Below, piece after piece: positions 18,033 to 27,774 of a stretch of 64,000 nucleotides of DNA. The translations under genes and the position numbers were made by a program. How positions within the stretch are numbered: the stretch's first letter is position 1; each line of letters starts with the position of its first letter. A model generated the notes under the pieces. It was given only the letters and a program-made list of their open reading frames with translations. It made no database searches and was not told where the DNA came from. Source of the DNA: Nocardia asiatica NBRC 100129 (GTDB taxonomy: Bacteria > Actinomycetota > Actinomycetes > Mycobacteriales > Mycobacteriaceae); assembly GCF_000308415.1 (NCBI RefSeq), contig NZ_BAFS01000472.1:1-64000 (forward strand), read 5' to 3'.

Positions 18033-18905
18033 TCAGATGTTGCCGTCGAGCACCTCGCGGAGTTCGGCTGCGAAAGCCTCCGGCTGGCCCGCGTACCCGA
18101 ACTCTCCGTCGAGGAAGCCGCCGTGGTGGCTGGGGAACACGGTCGCCTGCTGACCGAGCAGCGCGGCGGTCGCGGCGGCCGTACGTCCGGTGAACGTGCC
18201 CGCGGACTCCTCGCCCACGGCGACCACCACCCGAGTCGGCGCCGCGGTGAGCGCGGCCGCGTCCGGCAGATAGTCGCTGACCGCCCAGGATCGGTCCGAC
18301 AGCAGCGGGTCGTCGCGGGTACCGTCGTCCTCGGTCGGCATGCCGAACAGCGCCGGGTCCGCGGCGGGCTGGGCGAAGTAGTCGTCGGTGAACTCGCCTT
18401 GCCATGACGTCATGGCGATGAAGGCCGCCATGCCCGCACCGAAACCTTTGGCCTCGTAGGCGTCGCGCACGTCGGCGCGGGCGCGCTCGGCTGCCGCGGC
18501 GTCGGGAAGCACCGGGATGAGCGGCGGCTCGTGGGCCACCAGCGTGACCAGGTCGTCCGGGTAGGCGGCCACGAGCGCGAGCGCGGTGACCGCGCCGCCG
18601 CTGCTGGCGAACATCTCCACCGGCCCGGCGCCGAGCGCTTCGATCACAGCGTGCACGTCCCGCGCCTGCACTTCGGGCGTATGGTCGACGCGGCCGTCTT
18701 TCCGTGTGCTGCGGCCGAGGCCGCGCGGGTCGTAGGTGACCACGGTGCGATCCGGGAAGTGCGCGGCCAGCGCCCGGAAGCCGCCGGCGTCCATCGGCTG
18801 GCCGATCAGCAGCAGTGGCGGGCGTCCCGTGGCGGTGGGCAGCGGTCCGTGCACGTCGTAGGCGATATCGGCGCCGGGTGTCTCGAGCAGATGGGTCGTC
18901 GTCAT
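18033..18905 (-). CDS. Alpha/beta hydrolase
   Basis: A 290-residue alpha/beta-hydrolase-fold protein. It shows the oxyanion region LLLIGQPMDAGGF, the strand VVTYDPRGLGRSTRK, the nucleophile elbow FASSGGAV near residue 100 (Ser in SSGG) and the C-terminal His in PSHHGGFLDGE. This is the pattern of RsbQ/haloperoxidase-like esterases. The substrate is unknown. No partner genes are adjacent. Confidence 0.87.
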   Translation of the reverse strand: MTTTHLLETPGADIAYDVHGPLPTATGRPPLLLIGQPMDAGGFRALAAHFPDRTVVTYDPRGLGRSTRKDGRVDHTPEVQARDVHAVIEALGAGPVEMFASSGGAVTALALVAAYPDDLVTLVAHEPPLIPVLPDAAAAERARADVRDAYEAKGFGAGMAAFIAMTSWQGEFTDDYFAQPAADPALFGMPTEDDGTRDDPLLSDRSWAVSDYLPDAAALTAAPTRVVVAVGEESAGTFTGRTAAATAALLGQQATVFPSHHGGFLDGEFGYAGQPEAFAAELREVLDGNI

Positions 18906-19067
18906 ACCACTGTCGACGGCGTCCGCGCCGGAAACTCATCGGACCGTTCCGGGTTCGACATCCGCGGAGGGCACCGAACGCGACGACTGCGCCACCTGGC
19001 ATGGTGGCGCAGTCGCTCCGACAGCTCGACGGGGTATCGGGCGCGTCCCCGCCGAGCTCACCAGGTC

Positions 19068-19583
19068 CTACTGTGCGGTGGCCTGCCGCTTCGGCAGTTT
19101 CCATCCGGGACGCGGGAAGTGGCAGGTGTAGCCGTCCGGGTAGCGCAGCAGGTAGTCCTGATGCTCGGGCTCGGCTTCCCAGAACTCGCTGGCGGGAGTC
19201 ACCTCGGTGACCACCTTGCCCGGCCACAGGCCCGAGGCATCCACGTCGGCGATGGTGTCGATCGCCACACGCTTCTGGTCCTCATCGAGGTAGAAGATCG
19301 CCGAACGGTAGCTGGTTCCGATGTCGTTGCCCTGCCGGTCCTTCGTCGTCGGATCGTGGATCTGGAAGAAGAATTCCAGCAGTTCCCGGTAGTCCGTCCG
19401 GGCCGGGTCGTAGACGATCTCCACCGCCTCCGCATGCCCGGGGTGATTGCGATAGGTGGGGTGGTCGTTGCGGCCACCGGTGTAGCCGACGCGTGTCGAC
19501 ACCACCCCTGGTTGCTTGCGGATCAGGTCCTGCACGCCCCAGAAGCATCCACCGGCCAGAACGGCCTTCCGCGTGTCGGTCAC
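19068..19583 (-). CDS. msrA: Peptide-methionine (S)-S-oxide reductase MsrA
   Basis: A 171-residue cytosolic repair enzyme that reduces the S form of methionine sulfoxide. The catalytic motif GGCFWG is at residues 11-16, followed by [19 protein letters not shown]. The GTG start at 19583 overlaps the TGA of the upstream msrB by four bases and is preceded by AGGAGGAGG. The two genes form a translationally coupled methionine-repair pair covering both sulfoxide epimers. Confidence 0.96.
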   Translation of the reverse strand: MTDTRKAVLAGGCFWGVQDLIRKQPGVVSTRVGYTGGRNDHPTYRNHPGHAEAVEIVYDPARTDYRELLEFFFQIHDPTTKDRQGNDIGTSYRSAIFYLDEDQKRVAIDTIADVDASGLWPGKVVTEVTPASEFWEAEPEHQDYLLRYPDGYTCHFPRPGWKLPKRQATAQ

Positions 19584-20035
19584 GCCTCCTCCTTCGCGAA
19601 GAGAGTCCTGTACTGCCCGTATCCTTCCGCCTCGAGGTCGTCGAGGTGGATGAATCGCAGCGCTTTCGAATTGATGCAGTACCGCAGGCCGCCCGCCGCG
19701 CGGGGGCCGTCGGTGAACACGTGCCCGAGATGGCTGTCCCCGTGCGCCGAACGCACCTCGGTGCGGACCATCAGATGGCTGAAGTCCCGCTTCTCGACCA
19801 CGTGCGCGGCATCGATCGGTTTGGTGAAACTGGGCCATCCCGTGCCACTGTCGAACTTGTCGACCGAGGCGAACAACGGCTCGCCCGACACCACGTCGAC
19901 GTAGATACCCGGCTCGTGGTTGTCCCAGTACTCGCCCGTGAACGCCCGCTCGGTGCCGTTCTCCTGAGTGACGTGGTACTGCTCAGGCGACAGCGCGGCG
20001 ACCGCCGCGGGATTCCGGTTGTACTCCCGTGCCAC
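19580..20035 (-). CDS. msrB: Peptide-methionine (R)-S-oxide reductase MsrB, zinc-less form
   Basis: A 151-residue MsrB with the family segments [28 protein letters not shown] and the active-site [11 protein letters not shown]. The two CxxC pairs that bind structural zinc in many MsrB proteins are absent: the positions read VVSGEPLF and [10 protein letters not shown]. Such zinc-free forms are known in the family. ATG at 20035 is used. It is the first gene of the msrB-msrA operon. Confidence 0.95.
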   Translation of the reverse strand: MAREYNRNPAAVAALSPEQYHVTQENGTERAFTGEYWDNHEPGIYVDVVSGEPLFASVDKFDSGTGWPSFTKPIDAAHVVEKRDFSHLMVRTEVRSAHGDSHLGHVFTDGPRAAGGLRYCINSKALRFIHLDDLEAEGYGQYRTLFAKEEA

Positions 20036-20181
20036 ATGACCTCCTCATATCGGCCCCACGTACAACCCGTTCGACGGCTCGGAAAATCCCGGCCGAGCCG
20101 GGCGTCACACCCCGGTCGAGCCGATCTCGCCCCGCGGTAGCCGGGCCACCCGTCACCGGCGGCGTGGCCGCTCGCCACCAG

Positions 20182-21342
20182 CTACGTCGTGGGACTGGCA
20201 GCTGTTTGCTGCTCAGCAGGGACAGCGCCGTTCTCCGCCGTCTTGCGTGGCACCGTGTATACGGCGATCACGCACAAGATCGCGACGGCGAAGCAGGCGA
20301 GGGTGTACCAGAGATTTCCGATCGGGTCCCCTTCGCTCGTCCTGCCGTCGACGGCCCCGAAGAAATCGGGCAACGCGGTCACCCACAGGAAAGCCATCAC
20401 GCACAGGTACACCACGCTGTAGCCGCGGACGAAGTCGTTGGTGTAAGGCGTGGTGTCCGGGTCGCTCCGCCGCAGCCGCAGCCATTGGCGGGTGAGTACC
20501 AGGACGGCGACGATAGTGACGACGACCAGTTCGGCGGCGTAGAGGACGCCGCGCACGGTGGTGCTACCCATGCCGAACACGGTTGCGGGAATGGGCAATA
20601 CGGCGGTGCCCAGCGATGCGAGCACGCCGATGACGACGGTGCGCCAGACCAATTGCGCACCGGAGAACGCCTGCCCCTGGTCGACGTGGCGGCCGACGAA
20701 CAATTGGACGCAGAACGCGAGCGACATCGGCCACAGCGCGGCGAACACGACCACGCTCGGAAGCGGCACCGAATCGAACATCGGTTGGTTGATCGGATTG
20801 TCGATCGACCATTCCCACCACCGCAACTGCGGGCCGAGGTGATCGAAGATCTCATAGAAGGCGTGGTGGACGAAGCCCACGCAAGCGGATCCGACGAGCA
20901 CCCCGTACCGGCGGAAGACGCCGAGGATTCTGACCGTCTCGAAGGCCAGCGTGGCCATGAACGGGTAGATCGCGACGATGTAGAGCGGTAACCGGCCCCA
21001 CAGGAATTCGACGGTGAACAGGTTGTGCGCGAACATCGTGTCGACGTGCGCGTCGATGCCGAAGGCCGCGGGAAAATACAGCGGCGGTTCGATGATGAAC
21101 AGGTACGCGGTCGCGCCGAACCAGAGCACCAGGTTGGTGGGGTCCGCGTGGCGGCGCAAGCGCACGATCGCGTAGCAGAGCGCGAGTACCGCGCCCAGGA
21201 CGATCGTGACCTCGAGGACGGGCAGCGTCCAGTTCTCCAACGCGAAGGGGTTGCGTACCTCGACGAGTCCGCCTGCCTCCTCGCACGTGAAGCCGAGCTC
21301 TGTCGCGAGCTGATCGAAAGTCGGTGCGCAATGATCTGCCAT
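20182..21342 (-). CDS. Polytopic membrane protein of unknown function
   Basis: A 386-residue protein with about ten predicted membrane segments starting near residue 40 (LPVLEVTIVLGAVLALCYAI). Conserved-looking polar or aromatic residues lie within membranes (FIIEPPLYFPAAFG, HHAFYEIFDHLG). No transporter signature is recognised. ATG at 21342 has AGGAG eight bases upstream, and the gene follows the PF10118 hydrolase by 11 bases, so the two are one operon. The internal His and Glu residues would suit a metal- or lipid-linked enzyme, but this is only a suggestion. Confidence 0.75.
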   Translation of the reverse strand: MADHCAPTFDQLATELGFTCEEAGGLVEVRNPFALENWTLPVLEVTIVLGAVLALCYAIVRLRRHADPTNLVLWFGATAYLFIIEPPLYFPAAFGIDAHVDTMFAHNLFTVEFLWGRLPLYIVAIYPFMATLAFETVRILGVFRRYGVLVGSACVGFVHHAFYEIFDHLGPQLRWWEWSIDNPINQPMFDSVPLPSVVVFAALWPMSLAFCVQLFVGRHVDQGQAFSGAQLVWRTVVIGVLASLGTAVLPIPATVFGMGSTTVRGVLYAAELVVVTIVAVLVLTRQWLRLRRSDPDTTPYTNDFVRGYSVVYLCVMAFLWVTALPDFFGAVDGRTSEGDPIGNLWYTLACFAVAILCVIAVYTVPRKTAENGAVPAEQQTAASPTT

Positions 21343-21353
21343 CGGTCCGGCTC

Positions 21354-22280
21354 CTAAGGTGTGACCGTGCCGGCGGTGTACCAGTGCGAGACGTCGTAGC
21401 CGGCGTCGTAGCGCTGGAACCACACGTCCGCGAGTGCGGGCAGTTTCTCGTGGTCCGGGTTGTGCTTGGGCAACTGGCTGCGAACGACGCCGACCAGGGC
21501 CACGAGCTGCTCACGGAGGGGGAGGTGGTCGAAGGCGCGCGGCATCGGGCCGTTGTCCTCCGCGTGCAGGAAGGGCAACCGCCTGCGCAGCTTCTGCATG
21601 CGCCGATAGGACGCGAACATCGATAGCGCGTCGACCTTTCGCTCCTCCAGCGGCACATGCTTGTTGAAGCCCGCGCAGGCCAGCCTGATCACCTTCATCA
21701 CGTGCCGGAAGATCGACGGCGCCATGCGCATCCGGTACACGTCGCTTCCCACCACGGAATCGAAGATGATGAGCGCGGAACTGCGATGCTCCACTTCTTC
21801 GACGAAATGCCAGATGAACAGCGACGCGACCCGGTCGTCTCCCGGCCGGAACAAGGTCGAATCGTTGTCGAGCATCAGTTTGAACACCGGGGTGAAGGTC
21901 GCCTCCAGGTCGGCGGTGTAGGCCAGCCGGTATTCGACCGGAGTCTGCACCGTGAGGCGGTCGAATTCCGCGATCACTTCGTTGAGCGTCTCCTGCAATC
22001 CCGGGTATCGCCGGATCAGGCCGTTGGCGTGCTGGCGATGGGCGGTGGAGTGCTGCCCTTCCTGCCGCACGAACGCGTCGGCTTCCTCCGCGACCGCCGG
22101 ATCCGTGATCAGGGGCATGGCCTCGCGGATCATGTTGACGATCATCTTCTCGAAGCCGATCGCCAGGAAGGACACCGCGTTGGCCATCGACGAGAAGGCC
22201 GGATTCTCCTCGTTCCACAGGAAGGGCACGTCGTAGTCGGCGAATGCGAAGCGCATCTTCCGGACTTGAAGATCGGTCAC
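21354..22280 (-). CDS. PF10118-type metal-dependent hydrolase, ferritin-like di-iron fold
   Basis: A 308-residue, mostly helical protein with metal-ligand motifs spaced as in ferritin-like di-metal proteins: FEKMIVNMIRE, FVRQEGQHSTAHRQH and WHFVEEVEHRSSAL. It matches the family annotated as predicted metal-dependent hydrolases (PF10118). The GTG start at 22280 follows GAGG. It is the first gene of an operon with the membrane protein downstream, and it is divergent from the TetR gene at 22520. Confidence 0.85.
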   Translation of the reverse strand: MTDLQVRKMRFAFADYDVPFLWNEENPAFSSMANAVSFLAIGFEKMIVNMIREAMPLITDPAVAEEADAFVRQEGQHSTAHRQHANGLIRRYPGLQETLNEVIAEFDRLTVQTPVEYRLAYTADLEATFTPVFKLMLDNDSTLFRPGDDRVASLFIWHFVEEVEHRSSALIIFDSVVGSDVYRMRMAPSIFRHVMKVIRLACAGFNKHVPLEERKVDALSMFASYRRMQKLRRRLPFLHAEDNGPMPRAFDHLPLREQLVALVGVVRSQLPKHNPDHEKLPALADVWFQRYDAGYDVSHWYTAGTVTP

Positions 22281-22355
22281 TGGGCTGTACCTCGTCTTTC
22301 GGAATCGAACCGGGCCGGCGGCATCGCTCGACGCCACCGAGCCGCGTTGGACGTG

Positions 22356-22385
22356 ATCATACATACAACGGTCGATGTGTATGAT
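22356..22385. promoter_or_regulatory. TetR operator in the divergent promoter
   Basis: The inverted repeat has arms ATCATACA (22356-22363) and TGTATGAT (22378-22385) separated by 14 bases. It is AT-rich against a GC-rich background and lies between the PF10118 operon and the TetR gene. It probably overlaps the core promoter of the reverse operon, whose start codon is 76 bases away. Confidence 0.7.
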
Positions 22386-22519
22386 AAGAATCGACGCTCG
22401 ATCCGCGGAACGGGCGACGGCGCCGCCCTGTGATACCGTCGAGCCCTTGATCCGGATGGTCGGCAGGCTTCCCATCAGGGGATTCGCGAGCTACAGGCCA
22501 GGAGTCGAGGAAGCGGGCA

Positions 22520-23140
22520 GTGGCAGGAAGGCGCGGGTGGGGCGGTAGTCCGCCGAAAGACGACGAGGAAGCGTCTCGTCGCATAGTCGCCGCCGCCGTC
22601 GAGCTGATCGGCCGGACCGGTTCGGAGATCAGCATCGCCGACGTCGCCGAGTCGCTGGGCGTCATCCGTCAGACGGTGTACCGGTATTTCCCCAGCGCCG
22701 ACGCGCTGATGACGGCCGCGGCGATGGCGTCGGTCGACGGTTTCCTCGATCGGCTGACCCGGCACGTCAGCGGTATGGAAGACGCGGTGGAAGCGATGAC
22801 CGAGGGCGTCGTGTACACCCTGGCCGAGGTGCGCCGGACACCCCATCTGGGCATTCTGCTGTCGAGCACCTACTCGAACGTCCACCCCGAAAGCCTCACC
22901 TCCGAAGAGGCGCAAGCTTTCGGGATGACGATGATCAAACGATTCGACGTCGATTGGGAGCGCTACGGGTACGACGACGAATCGCTGCACGAACTCGTGG
23001 AATACGTGCTGCGCACGATGCAGTCGTTCTTCATCTCCCCGGGGAATCCGCCGCGCGGGGAAGACGACCTTCGGCGGTATCTACGGCGCTGGATGGGCGC
23101 CGCGATCATCGCCCAGTTGAAACCGTCCGCCAGCGTCTAG
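22520..23140 (+). CDS. TetR family transcriptional regulator
   Basis: A 206-residue TetR protein from a GTG start. The helix-turn-helix reads SIADVAESLGVIRQTVYRYF, and a helical ligand domain ends RRWMGAAIIAQLKPS. It lies 239 bases from the divergent PF10118/membrane-protein operon and probably represses it and itself through the repeat at 22356-22385. The inducer is unknown; the hydrophobic character of the target proteins would suit a lipid. Confidence 0.88.
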   Translation: MAGRRGWGGSPPKDDEEASRRIVAAAVELIGRTGSEISIADVAESLGVIRQTVYRYFPSADALMTAAAMASVDGFLDRLTRHVSGMEDAVEAMTEGVVYTLAEVRRTPHLGILLSSTYSNVHPESLTSEEAQAFGMTMIKRFDVDWERYGYDDESLHELVEYVLRTMQSFFISPGNPPRGEDDLRRYLRRWMGAAIIAQLKPSASV

Positions 23141-23231
23141 CGGCTCGTCGCGGTACGGATCACGGCAGCGACCATGAGCAGGGCGACGCGGTCAGGTCAG
23201 TAGCCGGTATCCGTTGACATCGAAACGGCGA

Positions 23232-23588
23232 TCAGCTCGCGTCGTCCAGCCGCACCTTCACGAAGACGCGGCCGCGTTCGTCGCGCTGCGCTACCGCGTG
23301 CCCGCGCCGATCCGCGCCGTCGAGGTGCAGCGTGATCGGGCCGCCCTCGTCCGTGAAGTTCCGCCACCAGCTCTTCTTGTCCGGCATGGCGACGCCGATG
23401 ACGAGCTCGTCCCCCTTGCGCCAGTAGTTGACCGGCGTGCTGAACGTCCGCCCGGACCGCCGCCCCACATACGTGATCACCACGAATCCCTTGCCCAGCA
23501 GCTTCCCGAGCAGCGGCACGTCGAGCAGGGCGACCACCCCGCCGTTCACCGCTCGCACGGTACGCCCCAGCACCGTCTTCAGCGCCAC
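23232..23588 (-). CDS. Deazaflavin (F420)-dependent nitroreductase family protein
   Basis: A 118-residue small beta-barrel protein of the Ddn/DUF385 type, with FVVITYVGRRSGRTFSTPVN and NYWRKGDELVIGVAMPDKKSWW as the cofactor and core segments. Such proteins bind F420 or flavin and reduce quinones or nitro compounds. GTG at 23588 is chosen because GGAGGA lies five to six bases upstream. Open sequence continues upstream but without family similarity. Confidence 0.83.
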   Translation of the reverse strand: MALKTVLGRTVRAVNGGVVALLDVPLLGKLLGKGFVVITYVGRRSGRTFSTPVNYWRKGDELVIGVAMPDKKSWWRNFTDEGGPITLHLDGADRRGHAVAQRDERGRVFVKVRLDDAS

Positions 23589-23834
23589 ATCTTCCTCCCG
23601 GCCGTCCCGCGGACACATCCAACACCGCCACCCTATCCGCCACGGTGTCGATCGGCCCGTCCAAGCCCGCGCCCGTGCAGGCCGGCCGGTTCGAAATTTC
23701 CGTTTTGCGACAGTCGAGTTCGGGTTGGAGGCAGGATCCGGCCGTTGCTCGGCCCGTCGGCCGATCTCGCCCTGATACTCGTGCACGACCGTCGTCACGA
23801 CGGCTGGAAGGCTCACGCGCAGAAGGGAATCCCC

Positions 23835-25058
23835 ATGACAACCAGCCTGCCCGCATTCCCCGCCCCGAACGAGGAACTGCTGGACACCTGCATCCGGCTC
23901 CGGGAGATCGCGCCGGTGGTCGAGGTGGAGTTTCCCGGCGGCGTGCCCGCCTATCTGGCGCTGACACACGAGGCGGTGCGCGAGATCCTCGCCGGGGACA
24001 ACAAGACCTTCGCCCGAGACCCGAAGCACTGGCCCGCCCTGTACGACGGTTCCATTCCGGAGGATTGGCCCTTGCGCGCCATCGTGCAGGGCGATCACCT
24101 GTCCACCAAGGACGGCGCCGACCATCGGCGGCTCCGGGGCCTGATCAGCAAAGCGTTCACCCCGGGCCGGGTGCAGGCGCTGGAGCCGCGTATCCAAGCG
24201 ATCATCGACGGGCTGCTGGACCAGGTCGTGGCCGCGGGCGACGGTGTGGACCTGGTGCCCACCTTCACCGAGGCGTTGCCGATGGCGGTGATCTGCGAAT
24301 TGTTCGGCGTGCCCGAATCGGAACGGGAGCGGCTGCGGCGCTGGACCGCGACGCTGTTGGCGCACACCACCCCGCCGGAAGAGGCATTCGCGACGCAGAA
24401 CGCGCTGATGGGGTATCTCTACGAACTGACCGACCGCAAGCAGCGCGAGCCGGGCGACGATTTGACCTCGGGGCTGGTGCAGGCCCGCGACGAAGGCGAC
24501 AAGCTCACGACCGAAGAACTGGTCGCCGTTCTGTGGATCATGCTGGTCGCCGGTCACGAGACCACGGTGCACATGCTCGGGAACGCCATCCTGGCGCTGT
24601 CGCGGCACCCCGAACAGCTCGCGCTGGCCAAGGCCGAGGACCGCTGGGCAGACGTCGTGGAAGAGACTGTCCGATACCGTCATTCGGTGATGATGACCAG
24701 CTGGCGGTTCACGCTGACCGAGGTCACGGTGGCGGGCGTGACCGTGCCCAAGGGCAGCGCGGTCGGCGTGGCCTATCAGGCGTGCGGAATCGACCCGGCG
24801 GAATACGGCGAGACCGCGAACGAGTTCGACATCACCCGCGAGCAGCGGGGCGGACATCTCGGTTTCGGCCACGGCCCGCGTTACTGCATCGGCGCCGGGC
24901 TGGCGCGTCTGGAGGGGCGGCTCGCGCTGGCCTCCCTGTATCGGCGGCTGCCGGATCTCGAACTCGCCACCGACCCGGAGGGTATCCCGTACTCGCCGTC
25001 GTTCTTCACCATCGGCCCGCTGTCGGTGCCGGTCAAGCTGGGCGTCGAGAAGCGGTAA
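23835..25058 (+). CDS. Cytochrome P450
   Basis: A 407-residue soluble bacterial P450. The I-helix oxygen-binding motif is AGHETT near residue 245, the K-helix ExxR is EETVRY, and the haem loop is FGHGPRYCIGAG with the axial Cys near residue 356. Length and C-helix HRRLRGLISKAF fit actinobacterial class I P450s. No ferredoxin or reductase is adjacent, so electrons must come from elsewhere. The substrate is unknown. The gene is convergent with the MDMPI gene, with nine bases between stops. Confidence 0.95.
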   Translation: MTTSLPAFPAPNEELLDTCIRLREIAPVVEVEFPGGVPAYLALTHEAVREILAGDNKTFARDPKHWPALYDGSIPEDWPLRAIVQGDHLSTKDGADHRRLRGLISKAFTPGRVQALEPRIQAIIDGLLDQVVAAGDGVDLVPTFTEALPMAVICELFGVPESERERLRRWTATLLAHTTPPEEAFATQNALMGYLYELTDRKQREPGDDLTSGLVQARDEGDKLTTEELVAVLWIMLVAGHETTVHMLGNAILALSRHPEQLALAKAEDRWADVVEETVRYRHSVMMTSWRFTLTEVTVAGVTVPKGSAVGVAYQACGIDPAEYGETANEFDITREQRGGHLGFGHGPRYCIGAGLARLEGRLALASLYRRLPDLELATDPEGIPYSPSFFTIGPLSVPVKLGVEKR

Positions 25059-25067
25059 GGGTCCGGC

Positions 25068-25724
25068 TCACCCGAGGACGAACGGGAGTCGCGCGGCCAG
25101 CTCGTCCAGTTCGGCCTTCTCCGTGTCGGTCGGCGGACGTCGGCCGGTGCCGACCAGCAGCGCGTCGGTGTCGGAGAACGACGCGGGGAAGGCGACCCCG
25201 GCGATCTTCTCCAGCAGTTCGCGCGACCGGGCAAGCCCCTCCGCGGGCGGCTCGTCCACGACCGGGAGGTGCGCGACCAGGTCGAGGTGATGCAAGGTGC
25301 TCTCCAAGACGTACGCGCACAGGTAGTCGCCCGCGGTGAGCACCTCGTCGCGGGTGCCGACGCGGCGGCCGGGGTCGGCGAGTGCGGCCGCGCGCCCGGC
25401 TGCCGAGCCGACGTCGTCGAAGTGGATTTTGAGCAGCCGTGGCTCCTGGTACGCGGCGGCGAGCCGCACGATCAGCGCGTCGAGCGGGTCGTCGCCGGTC
25501 GGCGCGGTATCGGCGACCTCCCAGTAGGTCACCGCGTCGCGCGTGGGTTCGGCCTCGGTGGGGGTCACGAGGGTGATCAGGACGTCCTGAGCATCGATGA
25601 TCAGATGGCACACCAGATCGCGCACGAGCCAGCCGGTACAGCCCGACGGCTGCGCGAAATCCGCGTCCGAAAGGCCGGCGACCGCCGAGCACAACGCTGC
25701 CCAAGAGCGTGAGAAGTGATCCAC
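25068..25724 (-). CDS. Maleylpyruvate isomerase N-terminal domain (MDMPI/DinB-like) protein
   Basis: A 218-residue protein of the mycothiol-dependent DinB-like superfamily. The metal-binding pattern appears as SGCTGWLVRDLVCHLI (first His near residue 40) and YVLESTLHHLDL (His near 145). Members use mycothiol in isomerisation or S-transfer reactions, or are of unknown role. The presence of this family fits an actinomycete that makes mycothiol. The substrate cannot be told from sequence. Confidence 0.82.
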   Translation of the reverse strand: MDHFSRSWAALCSAVAGLSDADFAQPSGCTGWLVRDLVCHLIIDAQDVLITLVTPTEAEPTRDAVTYWEVADTAPTGDDPLDALIVRLAAAYQEPRLLKIHFDDVGSAAGRAAALADPGRRVGTRDEVLTAGDYLCAYVLESTLHHLDLVAHLPVVDEPPAEGLARSRELLEKIAGVAFPASFSDTDALLVGTGRRPPTDTEKAELDELAARLPFVLG

Positions 25725-25885
25725 GGCCGGGAAGCTAGCAGCGCGCGCGACCCTTCGCAGCGTTTTCGCTGGTCATCGGCCTGTTGCGAATGAAGAACAC
25801 ATCGGGTGATCCGGGGACAGGCTGTTGCATGTCGTGTCAAGCTCCTGCTCGTCCGCAGTTCCGGAGTAACTGGCAGGAAGGATCG

Positions 25886-27694
25886 ATGACGCCGATGTCG
25901 CAAGGAGATTCGATCGTCGGGACCACGTCCGCACAGCTCGCCCGGATTTCCGCCGAGGGGGTCTGGGACGCGCAGGGGCAGGTCCGCCCGGAAGCAGTGC
26001 AGTTCGCGTCGAACTTGGTGACCGCGGTGCGCGAGCGCGGTGGCGAAGGACTGGTTCCCACCGAGGTGGCGGACCTGGTGAGTCGAGCGCTGAGGGTGGC
26101 CGTCCCGACGTTTCCGCGGATCGAGGCGTCCGACGGGATCGGGCTGTCGGCGCACATGCTGCGGCAGACCACCGACGAGCCGTGCCCGCTGGTGGTCTTT
26201 CCCGCCGGGTGGACGCCCGTGGGCTGGCCGTTGTTCGAGTACGCCTACCTCACCCTCGCGGTCCGGGGCTATCACGTACTGGCCTACACGCCACGCGGCA
26301 TCGGCTGGTCGGTTCTGCCGGGGACGAACCTGCCGTGGTTCGGCACGTCCGAAGGCACCGTGGACGTCGCCGGTCCGAAGGACCGGGAGGACGGCTCGAC
26401 CGTCCTGGAGTACGCGATAGAGGCGCTCGCCCCCAGCGGCGTCGCCTTCATGGGCGAGTCGTACGGTTCGGGCATCAGTCAGCTGGTGGCCGCGCACGAC
26501 GAGGACGTCGACGTCGTCGTCGCGCTCAGTACCTGGGGCAATCTCGCGACCAGCCTGTACGACAACGGCACCCGCCATGTGCGGGCCGTCCAGGCGCTGA
26601 TCGGCCTCACCGGCGGTGAGCTGACGGACAAGTTCGATCAGAGAGCGCAGGAGATCCTCGCCAAGTTCGACGAGGGCAAGGACATGGATCCGGTCGTCGA
26701 CTGGGGGACCGAGCGCTCGCCGGAAAGCTACATCGGCACCCGCAGGATTCCGACCTTCTTCTCCAACACCTGGCACGAGGGGCTGTTCCCGGTGAACGAG
26801 ATGCTGGAGACCTTCGAGAAGCTACCCCGGCCCAAACGGTTGAACATGTGGATCGGCGATCACGCGGCGCCGGAAGGGCCCGGCTTGATCGCGCCCCCCG
26901 CGCCGGGAGCCGGGCCGAACGTGCCGCTGCTGGAGGCGTACGCGTGGCTCGATCACCACCTGAAAGGCGAGGACAACGGCGTCGACGCTTGGCCGGAGAT
27001 CAGCAATCAGGTGATGTTCACCTACGTGACCACTCCCGGGTCCGGGGACGGAAACGTGATCATCGAACCCGCGCGGCGCGAGGAGAAGGCTTCGTGGGGC
27101 GACGTCACCACCGACACCGAGTCGCTGACCCTGACCGACACGCGCGAGGGTGGCGACGGTGCGTTGATCGCCGATGTCACGTCTGGTTGGGAGCGTGAAT
27201 TCACGGTGGGCGAGCTGCCCGAGATCGTCGCCATGGACAAGCTCATGACGACCGGTCAGGAGGAATGGGCCGGCAATCCCAGGATCTACCGGACCGACGA
27301 GATCGACCGCGGTCATGCCCTGGTCTGGACGACGGGGCCGCTGCTCGCTGTGCGCGGTGGGGTGGCCCGGCAGATCCGCGGCATTCCCAGGTTGCAGCTG
27401 ACCGTCGACAGCACCGACGACTGTGCGACGGTGGTGGCCTACCTGCTCGACGTCGATGAGCACGGTTCGGCGCGGATCATCACCCACGAGCCGAAAACCG
27501 TCGAGTCGAGCATGCCCGCCACCGTGGCCTGGGAGTTGCAGGCGGCCGCCTACGATGTGCCGGACGGCCACCGGTTGATGCTGGTCGTCGACGGCATGGA
27601 TCCCCTCTACTCCAGCGTCAACACGGTCGGAGCGAGAATCACCATCAGTTCGCCGCAGGGCGCTCCGTGCTGCCTCGAGTTGCCGCTCGGTTGA
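25886..27694 (+). CDS. CocE/NonD-like (S15) alpha/beta-hydrolase
   Basis: A 602-residue hydrolase with the S15-type catalytic domain. It contains LVVFPAGWTPVGWPLFEYAY, then YTPRGIGWS, the nucleophile elbow MGESYGSG (Ser near residue 192), the helical cap, and a C-terminal jelly-roll with the RLMLVVDGMDPLY segment. No signal peptide is seen. The family includes X-Pro dipeptidyl peptidases and ester hydrolases; the substrate is unknown. ATG at 25886 has GGAAGGA upstream; open sequence from 25784 lacks family similarity. Confidence 0.87.
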   Translation: MTPMSQGDSIVGTTSAQLARISAEGVWDAQGQVRPEAVQFASNLVTAVRERGGEGLVPTEVADLVSRALRVAVPTFPRIEASDGIGLSAHMLRQTTDEPCPLVVFPAGWTPVGWPLFEYAYLTLAVRGYHVLAYTPRGIGWSVLPGTNLPWFGTSEGTVDVAGPKDREDGSTVLEYAIEALAPSGVAFMGESYGSGISQLVAAHDEDVDVVVALSTWGNLATSLYDNGTRHVRAVQALIGLTGGELTDKFDQRAQEILAKFDEGKDMDPVVDWGTERSPESYIGTRRIPTFFSNTWHEGLFPVNEMLETFEKLPRPKRLNMWIGDHAAPEGPGLIAPPAPGAGPNVPLLEAYAWLDHHLKGEDNGVDAWPEISNQVMFTYVTTPGSGDGNVIIEPARREEKASWGDVTTDTESLTLTDTREGGDGALIADVTSGWEREFTVGELPEIVAMDKLMTTGQEEWAGNPRIYRTDEIDRGHALVWTTGPLLAVRGGVARQIRGIPRLQLTVDSTDDCATVVAYLLDVDEHGSARIITHEPKTVESSMPATVAWELQAAAYDVPDGHRLMLVVDGMDPLYSSVNTVGARITISSPQGAPCCLELPLG

Positions 27695-27774
27695 TCGCCG
27701 CGCGTGGCCCGGATCCGGCGACGGGCCCGAGCCACGTCACGATCGATGGATCGAGAACGGCTGATCCACCTCAT

